Of a stretch of 64,000 nt of DNA, positions 1 through 9,334 are shown piece by piece; positions within the stretch are counted from its first letter, which is position 1, and each line of letters starts with the position of its first letter. Below the pieces are notes generated by a model that saw only the letters and a list, made by a program, of their open reading frames with translations, was not told the DNA's origin and made no database searches. This DNA comes from Pseudoalteromonas ruthenica (lineage in GTDB: Bacteria > Pseudomonadota > Gammaproteobacteria > Enterobacterales > Alteromonadaceae), in the NCBI RefSeq assembly GCF_008808095.1, contig NZ_CP023397.1:62001-126000 (forward strand). The letters are read 5' to 3'. The translations under genes were made by a program, and so were the position numbers.

Positions 1-1
1 G

Positions 2-127
2 TATAAAACTGATCGGATCGATTGTTATAAAGTTTTAGTCGACGGAAAGCTTTGGAAAAAGCGTATTGGTTGGAGCAACATCTTGGCAGGAATTAGAAAA
101 GCCCTTCCTAGATTAGCTAGAGAGTGA
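2..127 (+). CDS. C-terminal fragment of an unidentified protein, cut by the left window edge
   Basis: An open frame enters from the left edge and gives 41 codons before a TGA at 125-127. The visible peptide is basic, with the run KLWKKRIGW followed by ILAGIRKALPRLARE. A hairpin 11 bases after the stop fits the end of a transcription unit. I do not recognise the family, and a short chance frame cannot be excluded because the start lies outside the window. Confidence 0.4.
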   Translation, partial: YKTDRIDCYKVLVDGKLWKKRIGWSNILAGIRKALPRLARE

Positions 128-137
128 CAGTCCGTTT

Positions 138-160
138 TGCTCTAAGCCTCCCTTAGAGCA
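138..160 (+). terminator. Hairpin after the left-edge gene
   Basis: Perfect 9-base arms TGCTCTAAG (138-146) and CTTAGAGCA (152-160) with a 5-base loop, followed by a short TTTA. The stem is modest and the T run weak, so termination is plausible rather than certain. The rest of 161-295 shows nothing I can name. Confidence 0.45.
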
Positions 161-295
161 TTTACGTTAACTCTTTTTGGGGCAGAAACGAGTTAGGTGT
201 GAAGGTTCGCTTTTGGCGTATATGCGGCTATCGGATTTAGTACAATTTGACCAAACCTGACAGATAACGTTAAAACTTATCCAATCGTTCAGTGC

Positions 296-754
296 TTACT
301 GAGTATCGGCCTCACAAAGCGTGGTGTGTAAGTCATCACTCACCTTGTCTATTAGTCGTATCAACTCCATCCCTTCTTCATCACTGATATTTTTGAGGTT
401 ACAGCGCATTTGCTGGGGAATTTTTTGCGCGGTGTGTTTGGCTTTTTTTCCATAGTCGCTGAGCACGACCCGTTTTACCCGCTTGTCATGCTGATCATGG
501 ATCACTTGCACAAAAGATTTCTGCGTGAGCTTTTTTAAAATTAAACTCATGGCACCACCATCAATATGGGTTTTCTCAAGTAATTGATGAATGGTGATTT
601 GGTCTTTTTCCCATAATGCCATTAACACCACGTACTGTGGGTAAGTAATATCGAGCTCACGCAATAACGGACGATAGGCCCGGGTGAAGGCGTTAGCCAC
701 AGTGTAAAAGCGGTGACACAGCTGGTAGTCAAGTTTTAAAGCATTGTCGGTCAT
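296..754 (-). CDS. ohrR: OhrR, MarR-family organic-peroxide-sensing repressor
   Basis: A 152-residue winged-helix MarR protein. The N-terminal segment LDYQLCHRFY places a cysteine at residue 13, where OhrR proteins carry the reactive peroxide-sensing Cys, and TYPQYVVLMALWE is the conserved OhrR/MarR dimer-to-wing-helix stretch. In the family, oxidation of this Cys by organic hydroperoxide releases the repressor from DNA. GGAGAG precedes the ATG. It is divergent from ohr across a 117-base region with two TTTGCATRCAAA palindromes, so it probably represses both genes. Further cysteines lie near residues 118 and 147; whether it acts as a one-Cys or two-Cys sensor cannot be told from sequence. Confidence 0.93.
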   Translation of the reverse strand: MTDNALKLDYQLCHRFYTVANAFTRAYRPLLRELDITYPQYVVLMALWEKDQITIHQLLEKTHIDGGAMSLILKKLTQKSFVQVIHDQHDKRVKRVVLSDYGKKAKHTAQKIPQQMRCNLKNISDEEGMELIRLIDKVSDDLHTTLCEADTQ

Positions 755-773
755 GATCTCTCCTTTATTTTAT

Positions 774-785
774 TTTGCATGCAAA
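774..785. promoter_or_regulatory. OhrR operator candidate 1 (ohrR-proximal)
   Basis: Perfect 12-base palindrome TTTGCATGCAAA just upstream of the ohrR start. The same core recurs, with one central change, 46 bases away beside ohr. Assignment to OhrR is inferred from position and repetition. Confidence 0.7.
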
Positions 786-816
786 CAACTTGATCTTCAA
801 GTTGGCCATCGCTATT

Positions 817-840
817 ATTTATTTTGCATACAAAATAAAT
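817..840. promoter_or_regulatory. OhrR operator candidate 2 (ohr-proximal)
   Basis: A 24-base near-perfect palindrome with arms ATTTATTTTGCA and TACAAAATAAAT; only the central pair breaks symmetry. It sits about 32 bases upstream of the ohr start and overlaps the likely promoter, as expected for repression by a dimeric MarR protein. Confidence 0.75.
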
Positions 841-871
841 TGCTAAATAGTTAACTAGAAGGAGGCCAATA

Positions 872-1297
872 ATGGCGTTAGAACAGATTCTTTATAGTGC
901 AAAAGCCACAGCAACTGGTGGACGAGACGGCTCTGCCAAGTCGGATGACGGCCGTTTAGATGTTGACCTATCGGTTCCAAAGGGGCTGGGGGGCGATGAT
1001 GGTCAGGGCACCAACCCTGAGCAGCTTTTTGCCGCCGGTTATTCAGCGTGTTTTATTGGCGCGTTGAAAAAAGTGGCTGGCGATCAAAAAATTAAGTTAC
1101 CTCAAGATATTGCCGTCACGGGTGAGGTTGCAATTGGTCCAAAAGGGCAGGGCTTTTCTATCGACGCTAAGCTCACCGTGGATTTGGGGGATATGGACAA
1201 AGCGCAGGCGCGTCAATTAGTGGATACCGCGCATCAGGTTTGCCCTTATTCCAATGCCACACGTGGCAATATTGATGTGGAATTGGTGCTGGCCTAA
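872..1297 (+). CDS. ohr: Ohr, organic hydroperoxide reductase
   Basis: A 141-residue OsmC/Ohr-fold thiol peroxidase that reduces organic and lipid hydroperoxides in the cytoplasm. Both catalytic cysteines are visible: Cys60 in AAGYSACFIGALK and Cys124 in the signature HQVCPYSNATRGN. Length is normal for the family. AAGGAGG precedes the ATG. Expression is probably controlled by the divergent ohrR. A bidirectional hairpin separates it from the convergent peptidase gene. Confidence 0.97.
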   Translation: MALEQILYSAKATATGGRDGSAKSDDGRLDVDLSVPKGLGGDDGQGTNPEQLFAAGYSACFIGALKKVAGDQKIKLPQDIAVTGEVAIGPKGQGFSIDAKLTVDLGDMDKAQARQLVDTAHQVCPYSNATRGNIDVELVLA

Positions 1298-1317
1298 AGG
1301 CACAGCCTAGTCGCGAC

Positions 1318-1346
1318 AAGGGCGGCGACAGCGTGTCGCCGCCTTT
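1318..1346. terminator. Bidirectional terminator between ohr and the S9 peptidase gene
   Basis: Ten-base GC-rich arms GGCGGCGACA (1321-1330) and TGTCGCCGCC (1334-1343) around a GCG loop, followed by TTTATAT on the + strand. It lies between convergent genes. Confidence 0.8.
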
Positions 1347-1352
1347 ATATGG

Positions 1353-3407
1353 TTATTTATCGGCCTGCTTTTCGCCGTGCTTTTCAAACCACCACAGAAT
1401 GTAGGCGACTTTTGCCATCAGGTTCGAGGGCCGCTTGGTGATGCCATGCGAGGCATCAGGAATACGCACCATGGCGGTATCCACCCCCTGCAATTGCAAT
1501 GCTTGGTAGAACTGCTCCGTTTCGGAAATAGGCGTACGATAATCGGCCTCACCGGTTAATAGCATGGTGGGGGTGGTTACATTGCCCACATAGCTAATAG
1601 GTGAGCGCTCCATATAATGTTGCATATGCTCCCATGGCTTGCCTGGGAACCAGTAATCCGCAAAGAAGGGATAAAAATCAGCCGTTAGTACAAAGCTAAA
1701 CCAATTAATTACAGGCTTGGCAACCACCGCCGCAGCAAAGCGATCGGTATGGCCGACTATCCACGAGGTAAGTACACCGCCGCCAGAGCCGCCGGTTACA
1801 TAGAGTTTAGTGTCATCAATAAATCCTTTGGCAACTAAGGCATCCACACCCGTCATCAAATCATGGTAGTCGTTGCTTGGGTAGTTATGATGAATCGTTT
1901 GCGCAAAGTCTTTGCCGTAAGAGTCACTGCCGCGTGGGTTCATGTACAGCACCACGTTGTCTTGAGCGGCGAATAATTGTGCTTCAGCGCTGAAGTGAGG
2001 CCCGTAGTTGGCCACCGGTCCACCGTGGATCTCGAGAATCAAAGGGTATTTCTTGGTTGCATCAAAGTGCGGTGGGTAAACAATCCAACCCTGAATGTCG
2101 AGCTCATCGTGGCTGGACTTAACCCACAATTGTTCCACTTTTCCAAGCGTTTTGTTGGCCAAGGCATCTTCATTTAAATGCGTTAACCGCAGCGCTTCGC
2201 CGCGCTTAGTCAAGGCCACATCAGCAGGGCGCTGAGTGTCGGCGAGCGTGAATGCAATATCACCCTCGGTGCTAACGTCAAAATCGCCGCCTGAGTAGGG
2301 GCGACCAAAAGACACGCTCCCCACTTTGTCGGTGATCACCTTGGCTTCACCGCGCAAAGGTTGGTAGCCAATGGTGGTTTTGCCTTCGCTATCGTAGCTA
2401 AAGTACAGACCGCGACTATCATCCGCCCAGTGTATTTGCGCTACTGCGCGGTCAAAGTCCGGCGTTAAGCTGCGCGTCTCGCCAGATTCTAAATCACGGA
2501 TGTAGAGCTGAGTGTTTTCATAGTTAGTGCGCTTATCGTCATAGCCGGTGTAGGCTAAGTAACGACCATTGGGAGACACCTGCGGCTGGCTGTCTGGGCC
2601 ATCGCGGTCGGTGATGGCGCGAATGCTCAGAGTATCAAGCTCCAGCGCGTAAATTTCTGAGTTTATCGGCTTTAACTCATGGTCGCTGTGACGGTTTGCT
2701 GAAAAGTATAAGATACTGCCATCGTCACTAAAGCTGATACTGCCGCCATGGTCAAAGTCACCGGATGTGAGCTGCACCGCGTTGCCGCCATTGGCAGCAA
2801 TACGAAACAGGTGATTATGGCCTGCTTTGGTATAGCCAGCGCCATCAGCGCGGTAGTAAACCTCATCGATAAACAGCGCTGGGTCGGCCCATTTTGCGCC
2901 TTCGGGCTTACCGGGTAAGCTCACCGGGCTATTGGGCTTAGCGGGCACAAACATACTGAATACTAAGCTTTTGCCGTCTGGTGTCCAGGTGGGCTTGGAG
3001 GGGCTCTGTGTAAGGTTGCTGATTTTACTCACCGCACCTGTGTTTAACCACTTAACATACAGCTGTGCGCTGCCATCTCGTGTAGAAATAAACGCTAAGC
3101 GACTGCCATCGGGGGATAACACGGGGGCAAAATCTTGATGTACGCCACTGGTTACCGGTTGCAGCTGTTTATTGTCGGTGCTGACCTGCCAAATATTACT
3201 AAATTTGCGGTCTGACTTAATGTCCATGCGATTGCGCACGAAATACACGGTATCGCCATCATCACTGATATCGATTTGGTTGGCATATTCAAGATTGAAA
3301 ACGTCTTCAAGCGCGAGTACATCATGGCTAGTGCTTTGGGCCGCATTGGCGATACCGCTGGTTGCGATAGCTAAACCCATGGCCCAAGAGAGGGGAGTGA
3401 ATTTCAT
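1353..3407 (-). CDS. Secreted S9 family peptidase (acylaminoacyl/dipeptidyl peptidase type)
   Basis: 684 residues with a Sec signal peptide (cleavage near ANA-A, residue 23), a WD40/beta-propeller N-terminal half (about 30-400) and a C-terminal alpha/beta-hydrolase domain. The catalytic triad can be placed at Ser541 in GGSGGG, Asp622 in GEADYRTP and His654 in ASHGITKRP, in the order typical of prolyl oligopeptidases of the S9C type. It should cleave short peptides in the periplasm or outside the cell. Exact specificity cannot be read from sequence. It is single-gene and convergent with ohr. Confidence 0.93.
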   Translation of the reverse strand: MKFTPLSWAMGLAIATSGIANAAQSTSHDVLALEDVFNLEYANQIDISDDGDTVYFVRNRMDIKSDRKFSNIWQVSTDNKQLQPVTSGVHQDFAPVLSPDGSRLAFISTRDGSAQLYVKWLNTGAVSKISNLTQSPSKPTWTPDGKSLVFSMFVPAKPNSPVSLPGKPEGAKWADPALFIDEVYYRADGAGYTKAGHNHLFRIAANGGNAVQLTSGDFDHGGSISFSDDGSILYFSANRHSDHELKPINSEIYALELDTLSIRAITDRDGPDSQPQVSPNGRYLAYTGYDDKRTNYENTQLYIRDLESGETRSLTPDFDRAVAQIHWADDSRGLYFSYDSEGKTTIGYQPLRGEAKVITDKVGSVSFGRPYSGGDFDVSTEGDIAFTLADTQRPADVALTKRGEALRLTHLNEDALANKTLGKVEQLWVKSSHDELDIQGWIVYPPHFDATKKYPLILEIHGGPVANYGPHFSAEAQLFAAQDNVVLYMNPRGSDSYGKDFAQTIHHNYPSNDYHDLMTGVDALVAKGFIDDTKLYVTGGSGGGVLTSWIVGHTDRFAAAVVAKPVINWFSFVLTADFYPFFADYWFPGKPWEHMQHYMERSPISYVGNVTTPTMLLTGEADYRTPISETEQFYQALQLQGVDTAMVRIPDASHGITKRPSNLMAKVAYILWWFEKHGEKQADK

Positions 3408-3496
3408 AATCTGTCCTTGGCAGCTATGTCAGTCTCCCTGTTATAAAACCCATACTCTGTAGGTGCAACTTTATTCGATAGAAAATGACAGCTTGG

Positions 3497-3811
3497 TCAT
3501 GGAGTTGCAAAAAATAAGGGCAGTAGCATAGCGATTAGCGCGATGATCATGCCACATTGGTTGGTCAATGAGATTTGCTTGCGCTTGCGGCTGATGTAAT
3601 CGTCACTCAGGCTGTATCCACTTTCGTTGTTGAGCCAGGCATCTAAGTTGGTTTCCAGTGCTTTGGCTTTACTGAGTTTTAGCGGGTTATGATTGAGCAC
3701 TGCGCGCAAGTCGGGATAGTACTGTTCAACATAGCTACGTAGCTGTTTACGAAGGGTAAAGCGCACCCATAGGTAGGCGCCAAAAAGGAGTAAGAAAATA
3801 ATTAAGTTCAT
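3497..3811 (-). CDS. Small membrane protein of unknown function
   Basis: 104 residues from an ATG at 3811 giving MNLIIFLLLFGAYLWV, a first membrane helix. The frame is open up to a GTG at 3886, but that extension is not hydrophobic and looks untranslated. A second helix lies at the C-terminus (about MIIALIAMLLPLFF). The middle is basic and charged, so both termini are probably membrane anchored around a roughly 60-residue cytoplasmic loop. I do not recognise the family. Confidence 0.6.
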   Translation of the reverse strand: MNLIIFLLLFGAYLWVRFTLRKQLRSYVEQYYPDLRAVLNHNPLKLSKAKALETNLDAWLNNESGYSLSDDYISRKRKQISLTNQCGMIIALIAMLLPLFFATP

Positions 3812-3910
3812 TGCTGTAAATCCATTTAACGAGCGTGACGTTTTATTTGTTCCCAAGTTTAGCAAAAATGTATAAAAAGTCAGCACTTTTATATTTAGCC
3901 AAAAGTATGA

Positions 3911-4285
3911 CTACCATAAACCATCGCTACTCAAAATCAGTTGTACTGCAACAATAATAAACATCCAGCAATGGACCAAAATAGTCACCCATAGCTTTAT
4001 GATAAAGGCGCGCTTTTGCGATTTATGACGCAACCAAGTTTGCGCCGCAAGGGCTCCTAGCCAGCCGCCGAATAGCGACCATATTAATAAGTCACGCTCG
4101 GGTGTACGTGGGCGTTGGCGCTGCGCCGCGCGTTTATCATGCCAAAACCACACAAAGGTTATTGTGCTCATGCATAAATAGAAGACGCTAGGCCAAAGAG
4201 TTTGCACTTGCCAACAGAGCAGTGCGACAGCGCAGACAAAGAGTAAGCTGCAAACACCTTTGCAAAGCTGCAATATAAACTTCAT
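3911..4285 (-). CDS. DUF1294 family membrane protein
   Basis: 124 residues with several membrane helices. The DUF1294 signature is clear: WHDKRAA, then R.PERDLL, then GGWLGALAAQ and RHKSQKRAF. Function of the family is unknown. I chose ATG 4285 because the membrane segment starts there; the frame is open to an ATG at 4363, but the extra 26 residues do not resemble the family and would leave only 9 bases to the divergent neighbour. Confidence 0.8.
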   Translation of the reverse strand: MKFILQLCKGVCSLLFVCAVALLCWQVQTLWPSVFYLCMSTITFVWFWHDKRAAQRQRPRTPERDLLIWSLFGGWLGALAAQTWLRHKSQKRAFIIKLWVTILVHCWMFIIVAVQLILSSDGLW

Positions 4286-4372
4286 TATGTGTTGTCCGAT
4301 AAAATTTGGCTCAAGTGTCCCTAGTCGGTGCCGATAGTATTTAAAAGCGAGCCATGACGCCAAGGACGCGCA

Positions 4373-4768
4373 ATGCGCATTGATTCTTCCTACTCACAAT
4401 CTATACCGACAACGCCTCAATCTGAGGGCACTTTACGCCTGCAACCCCAGCATAATCAAGCCAAAGCTCAGGCTGAGGCGGACATTAAGCAGAGCTTGCG
4501 CGAGCAACTGCCCGCGCATATTCAGAAAATGCTAGAACAAATCGAGCGCGTAAAAGAGCAAATAGACCAAGCACGTGAAAGGTTGAGAACTCTGCAAAAC
4601 GAGCAAGACCCCAATGATGAGGAAGCGCACAAAGCAATGCTCGAATCACAGCGTAATCTTGTTGCCAATATGGAAGTACAGCTTATGCAAATGACCCAAG
4701 CGGTCACTGAAGCACTTAAAGAGGCCGGGATCTCTGACCCCGGTATACTCTTAAGTGCACTAAGCTAA
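4373..4768 (+). CDS. Coiled-coil hypothetical protein
   Basis: 131 residues, hydrophilic, with a disordered Gln/Pro-rich first third, then a long heptad-rich helix (about 45-115: KMLEQIERVKEQIDQARERL and on). No signal peptide or membrane segment. It is divergent from the DUF1294 gene and convergent with the TonB receptor gene four bases on. I do not recognise a family; a structural or chaperone-like cytoplasmic role is only a guess. Confidence 0.6.
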   Translation: MRIDSSYSQSIPTTPQSEGTLRLQPQHNQAKAQAEADIKQSLREQLPAHIQKMLEQIERVKEQIDQARERLRTLQNEQDPNDEEAHKAMLESQRNLVANMEVQLMQMTQAVTEALKEAGISDPGILLSALS

Positions 4769-4772
4769 TAAG

Positions 4773-6845
4773 TTACCACTGCCTTTCGATACTAAATAGC
4801 ACGCTGCGCGGGCGCCCGGGGAAGTAACGATCGCCGCTGAAAGTCGTGAAATCGGCACGTTCGGCATAGGCTGTGTCAGCAACATTCTCGACCCGAGCGA
4901 TCACTCGCCAGTCCTTATTCACTTGCCATGCACCGCGTATATTTATGAGGTCGTGACCACTGTAGCGGTGTAAATTTTGTGGGTCGGTGTAATAATCACT
5001 GACGTGATGCCACTCAAGGGCAACATCGACATCGTCACTGACTTGCCAATGCAGTTGAGTATTTGCCACCCATTTGGGCGCGGTGTCCATAATGTTTCCC
5101 TTGAGTTGAGTGTCAGCGATGACTTGCTGGTGCTCATAGGTGTGCAGCGCCCGACTCAGTGCAAGTTGCAGCATTACCCGGCTGCTAGCCTGATAGCGTA
5201 GTTCTAACTCAATACCTCGGTGTTTACTTTCACCGTCACTGACATTAAAGAAGTCACTATCGCGGAAAATAAAGTTATCTTTGTGCATCACGTAGCCAGC
5301 CAGGTTGAAGCGCACTGAATTGTAAGCCCCCTTTACACCCAGCTCCACGCTATTGATGGTTTCGCTTTTTAAATCGGCCACTTGCTGCTGACGCTGGAGT
5401 TGATATAACTCTGAGGTTTGCGGCGCGCGGTAGCCTTTGGCGAGATTAGTGTAAGCAATAAGTTCAGGGCTCAGCTGATAGCTCAGCGATAGCTTCGGGG
5501 AGAGATCGGCAAAGCTGTTGTCGCCGCTCGCGGGGCGTGAATAACGACAACCGCCAAAGCCACATTCGCTGCCATCGTCACGGGTACGCCCAGCGAGCAT
5601 ATGGTTGTTGTAGTTGTAGTCGATGTGCTCGTAACGTGCTCCTAAAGTCACTAACCAGGCCGAATGACGATAAGAGAGCTGCGCAAAAGGGGCATACCAT
5701 GTTGCATCAACGCTGTAATCGTAATGCTTTCCTTGTGGTACGGTGGCCTGTAAAAAGGCTGAGCCGGTGGTTGGCTGGTGTTGATATTGCAGCACGTCGC
5801 CTTGGGTGTACTCACCATCTATGCCTAGGTTTAGTTGCCAAGAATTGTTGAGTTGGGTTTGCCAAAGCGTTTGTAGGCCAAACCCTTGCTGGCTATTTTC
5901 CTCCAGCGGTTTACCCGGTAAAAAATGCTTTAAAAAGGTCATTTGCTGGTCGCGCACATAAGGGGTGATCATCCAGGTGGATTGCCCGTTTGCTTGCCAA
6001 GTAAATTGCGACCATAGCCGCGTCGCGCGATTTTTGCGAAAGGCTTCTGGGTTGGGGTTTTGCTGTGCCACTTGCTCATTTTTATAGGCTTCAAAACCCT
6101 CAATATAGCCTGCTGTTTGTTGGTCTAGATGGGTGTAGGTGAGCCCGGTTTGCACCCTCAAGGTATCGCCGCTATAGCGATAGCGCAGGTTGATTTTCTC
6201 TTGTTCGACACTCTCATCATCGCGGTAGCCGCTATCACGGGTAACACTGCTATTAATGCCAAAACCTTGCTCGCCTAAATCTTTACCGGCGCGCAGTTTT
6301 GCGCGTTTATAGCCATACGAGCCCACATCGAGGCCAGCGAAGCCGCCCCCATAAGTAGTATCGGGGGTAATCACATTAATTACCCCGTGCACAGCATTTG
6401 AGCCGTACAGCGCAGAGCCTGGCCCTTTAAGCACTTCAATACGCTCAGCCATTTCACTGTGCGCTTCAAACAGCTCATTAACGTTGCAGAAACCGGCTGC
6501 ACGCAGGGCAATACCATCTTCTAATGCCAACACTTCGGCACATGCGCCCCCGCCGGTAAATACCGGAGAGCGCAATGATGGTAAATATTCTTGGCCGTTA
6601 CCGTGTTGTAAATTGGCACCGGCGATTTGTTTCATGGCTTTTTCAATGTGTGTGCTGCCAAGGATAGCCAGTTGTTCAGCATTGATGGTGGCAATATTCA
6701 ATGCCATAGCGTCACCTGAAACCGCCAATCGCGAGGCCGTGGTCGTGATGCGTTCAATCTCGGCTAAGTCATTTTGAGCGAGTGCCACTTGTGTAAACGC
6801 GAGTAGAGATAAGAATGTTGGTCTAAGCATACGTTTTCTGTGCAT
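4773..6845 (-). CDS. TonB-dependent outer-membrane receptor
   Basis: 690 residues: signal peptide ending ALAQ (about residue 24), plug domain (about 35-160, with RIEVLKGPGSALYGSNAVHG) and a 22-strand-type barrel ending in a terminal aromatic-rich strand (SIERQW). The plug carries a Cys pair in GGGACAEVL and AAGFCNVNEL, probably a disulfide loop. The substrate may be a siderophore, vitamin or metal chelate; nothing nearby (no Fur-like site, no ABC importer) decides this. It appears monocistronic. Confidence 0.9.
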   Translation of the reverse strand: MHRKRMLRPTFLSLLAFTQVALAQNDLAEIERITTTASRLAVSGDAMALNIATINAEQLAILGSTHIEKAMKQIAGANLQHGNGQEYLPSLRSPVFTGGGACAEVLALEDGIALRAAGFCNVNELFEAHSEMAERIEVLKGPGSALYGSNAVHGVINVITPDTTYGGGFAGLDVGSYGYKRAKLRAGKDLGEQGFGINSSVTRDSGYRDDESVEQEKINLRYRYSGDTLRVQTGLTYTHLDQQTAGYIEGFEAYKNEQVAQQNPNPEAFRKNRATRLWSQFTWQANGQSTWMITPYVRDQQMTFLKHFLPGKPLEENSQQGFGLQTLWQTQLNNSWQLNLGIDGEYTQGDVLQYQHQPTTGSAFLQATVPQGKHYDYSVDATWYAPFAQLSYRHSAWLVTLGARYEHIDYNYNNHMLAGRTRDDGSECGFGGCRYSRPASGDNSFADLSPKLSLSYQLSPELIAYTNLAKGYRAPQTSELYQLQRQQQVADLKSETINSVELGVKGAYNSVRFNLAGYVMHKDNFIFRDSDFFNVSDGESKHRGIELELRYQASSRVMLQLALSRALHTYEHQQVIADTQLKGNIMDTAPKWVANTQLHWQVSDDVDVALEWHHVSDYYTDPQNLHRYSGHDLINIRGAWQVNKDWRVIARVENVADTAYAERADFTTFSGDRYFPGRPRSVLFSIERQW

Positions 6846-7004
6846 TTTTTGTTGATGGTACGGATTTGTAGCGCGCAGTGCAAAATTATACTCTCAGACG
6901 GTATTGGCTGATCACTGTGGTGCACAGTGGTGTCGAAATACCAGGGAATTAGTCAGGCTGTTGGTTTACCGGCGGGGCGAGTGAGGTGGGGGTGAAAGCA
7001 CCGC

Positions 7005-7025
7005 AGCGAGGCTAGGTGCCTCGCT
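7005..7025 (-). terminator. Hairpin downstream of the glycerophosphodiesterase gene
   Basis: Perfect 8-base arms AGCGAGGC and GCCTCGCT with a 5-base loop, 19 bases after the stop of the minus-strand gene. There is no clear T run, so a terminator role is tentative. Confidence 0.4.
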
Positions 7026-7043
7026 ACTGTGATATAAGCGCTG

Positions 7044-8312
7044 CTAGGCGTCGTTGTTGGCTAACTTACAATTAGCATAATAGGTAGTGGTCGCAGGCCA
7101 GTCACTGAACACACCGATGACGCCAACATCTTGCGCTAATACATCCAGCACTTGCATCATCACACCATCTGAATCAACGGCATCGGTGATTGATTGGTAG
7201 TACCAGCCACCACCGCTCTCAAGCGGCCCAGAGCGCTCTAATGACCAAGCAATAATTTTCAATCCTGCCTCGTTGGCTGCTTTGGCATACGCCGAGGGAA
7301 CAATCTGATTATTGTTATCTAAATCAAGTAACATCCAAATCGGTGGTGCAATAACTTCGATGCCCTGATTGACCAGCTCAGCCATGCTGGGTGACCAGGT
7401 TTGCGCATTACTTGGATCAAAGCCCGGCTCGGCGTCGCGACCGTCAAGGTAAACGGCCTGTGCGGCGAATTCTGGATGAGTGTTAACCCAATGCAACACA
7501 TCATCGCGGTTAAATGATTGCGGCCACACCTGGTCGGCAGCAACTCCCGCAAGTTCATACTCGTTCAGCATTTTTGATGCGTAATCGGTTTGCGACATGC
7601 CATTAAAGGGTATACTGACGCTAGGTGATTTTAACTCTGGGGTCATTTTTACGCCCAGTGATTTAAACAATTCAATGCTTTCTTGGTGGGTCATCAAGGT
7701 ACCGCGAGCGGCATATAAGTCGGTTCGCCACGGTGCAGTGCCTTTCATATATTCACTGACAGTGGTTGCTGCTGGGTTCGCTCCATCCATTTTTCCCTTG
7801 AGCGTTTTAAACTCGGCTAAGGTGATATCGCTGGTGCAACACTGGGCGCTTGCGGGTACGCCGTCTGCGGCGGGAGTGAAAGGCTCTGAGCATTTGCTAG
7901 CAAGTTCGGTTTCTAGAATATTGGTGGTGGTATGCAGATCACACTGCGAATGGCGACAGACCAGCTCATTGTCGGCGGTAAAGGTGACATCACATTCTAA
8001 GATCCCTGCACCCATGCGCGCTGCCGCAATGTAACTTTCACGGGTATGCTCAGGAAACTGCATGGGTGCGCCACGGTGGCCAATGGAAAAGTCGCTGGCC
8101 ACGAAATTGTCGTCGGCACATGCTTGCAGTGCTTCTTTAAGTGGCCCCGCAGCCATGGCATCAACCAGCGCAAATGGGCGAGGGCCCAGTTGCACTGAAG
8201 CAGGAGTGGCTGTTTGTGGCTGTTCAACCACCACAGGATCAGAATCTGAGCTGCTGTTACATCCGCTTAATAAAAGCGCCGCCAACGAGCAACTAATGAG
8301 AGAAAAGCGCAT
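7044..8312 (-). CDS. Glycerophosphodiester phosphodiesterase, lipoprotein
   Basis: 422 residues. The N-terminus has a lipobox (LLLSGC) followed by a Ser/Asp-rich linker, so it should be lipid-anchored. The GDPD fold starts with the catalytic signature [14 protein letters not shown], followed by ILECDV (metal-binding Glu/Asp) and [11 protein letters not shown]. These enzymes hydrolyse glycerophosphodiesters to glycerol-3-phosphate and an alcohol; outside the cytoplasm this supports phosphate or carbon scavenging. It is longer than GlpQ, with insertions containing paired Cys (CSEPF, CC). It stands alone. Confidence 0.9.
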   Translation of the reverse strand: MRFSLISCSLAALLLSGCNSSSDSDPVVVEQPQTATPASVQLGPRPFALVDAMAAGPLKEALQACADDNFVASDFSIGHRGAPMQFPEHTRESYIAAARMGAGILECDVTFTADNELVCRHSQCDLHTTTNILETELASKCSEPFTPAADGVPASAQCCTSDITLAEFKTLKGKMDGANPAATTVSEYMKGTAPWRTDLYAARGTLMTHQESIELFKSLGVKMTPELKSPSVSIPFNGMSQTDYASKMLNEYELAGVAADQVWPQSFNRDDVLHWVNTHPEFAAQAVYLDGRDAEPGFDPSNAQTWSPSMAELVNQGIEVIAPPIWMLLDLDNNNQIVPSAYAKAANEAGLKIIAWSLERSGPLESGGGWYYQSITDAVDSDGVMMQVLDVLAQDVGVIGVFSDWPATTTYYANCKLANNDA

Positions 8313-8458
8313 AGAGTTAGTTCCTTTTTTAGGTTTTTAACCATCATAAGGACGCGATGTTTTATTTTTATTACAGCGACACAAGCATCACTTGATCGCT
8401 ACAGCTAATTGCACAGTAGACTAAACTATCAGCAATGTGAATGAACAATAAGAGTTTT

Positions 8459-9334
8459 ATGTATAAGGCGTTGATGTGTTTGTTATGGGTGGTGAGTTTT
8501 GCTAGCAGCGCTCAGTCTTATGTGATTGAGCAAGTTAAAGATAACGTGTATCGATTTAGTGCAGGCCACTACCACAGCGTCTTTATGATCACTGATAAGG
8601 GGGCATTTGTCACTGATCCTATTAATGCTGATGCGGCGAAATGGCTGAAAAAGGCGATTCACTCTCGTTTTGGTGTTGCCATTAAGTTCATGGCCTACAG
8701 TCACAACCATATTGACCACACGCTCGGTGGCGAATTTCTGGTCGATGAACAGACTACCGTTGTTGCTCATCGTTATGCAGATGAGGACATGCGCTGGACC
8801 AAAGCTCCCGTGCGCTTTGCTGACGTTACCTTCACTGATTCTTTCACCGCTGAGCTTGGACAAAGCTCTGTACAGCTTAGTTATTTCGGCCCCAATAATG
8901 GGCGCGGCAATGTGAGTATGCATTTCATGCCTGCAAACGTTATGTTTGTGGTCGACTGGGTGGTGTTAGGTCGCATGCCTTATAAAGATCTGCAAGGTTA
9001 TGATATCCACGGCATGATCCGCTCTACAGAGCAATTACTCGCAAGCCATGACTTTGATATTTTGGTAGGGGGACATGCACAAATGGGTGACAAGGGCGAC
9101 GTGCGTCGCTACCTTGCCTACCTGAAGACCCTTTATAATAGCGTACGTGACGCGCTGTTGGCGGGCCATACTTTGACGAAAATGCAGCAACAGCTACATT
9201 TTCCTGAATTCAGCCACCTGCCCATGTACCAGCAGTGGCGAGCGCAAAATATTGCCGGTGTGTACCGCACGCTGATAGAAGAGTCTTACTTTAATTTTCG
9301 CCCCGATGTGAGCGTTAAAGAGAACGAACATTAA
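8459..9334 (+). CDS. Secreted metallo-beta-lactamase-fold hydrolase
   Basis: 291 residues from ATG 8459, which has a TAAGAG ribosome site and gives a direct signal peptide (MYKALMCLLWVVSFASSAQS). The frame also opens at ATG 8441 without a ribosome site. The zinc motif HxHxDH is SHNHIDH (His82, His84, Asp86, His87), with a later GGHAQMG histidine. Substrate unknown; the class includes lactonases, phosphodiesterases and beta-lactamase relatives. It ends overlapping the convergent oxidoreductase stop by four bases. Confidence 0.85.
   Translation: MYKALMCLLWVVSFASSAQSYVIEQVKDNVYRFSAGHYHSVFMITDKGAFVTDPINADAAKWLKKAIHSRFGVAIKFMAYSHNHIDHTLGGEFLVDEQTTVVAHRYADEDMRWTKAPVRFADVTFTDSFTAELGQSSVQLSYFGPNNGRGNVSMHFMPANVMFVVDWVVLGRMPYKDLQGYDIHGMIRSTEQLLASHDFDILVGGHAQMGDKGDVRRYLAYLKTLYNSVRDALLAGHTLTKMQQQLHFPEFSHLPMYQQWRAQNIAGVYRTLIEESYFNFRPDVSVKENEH

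Noticed and set aside
7597..8034. Antisense open frame across the glycerophosphodiesterase gene
   Set aside because: It has no protein-family character and mirrors a strong coding frame.
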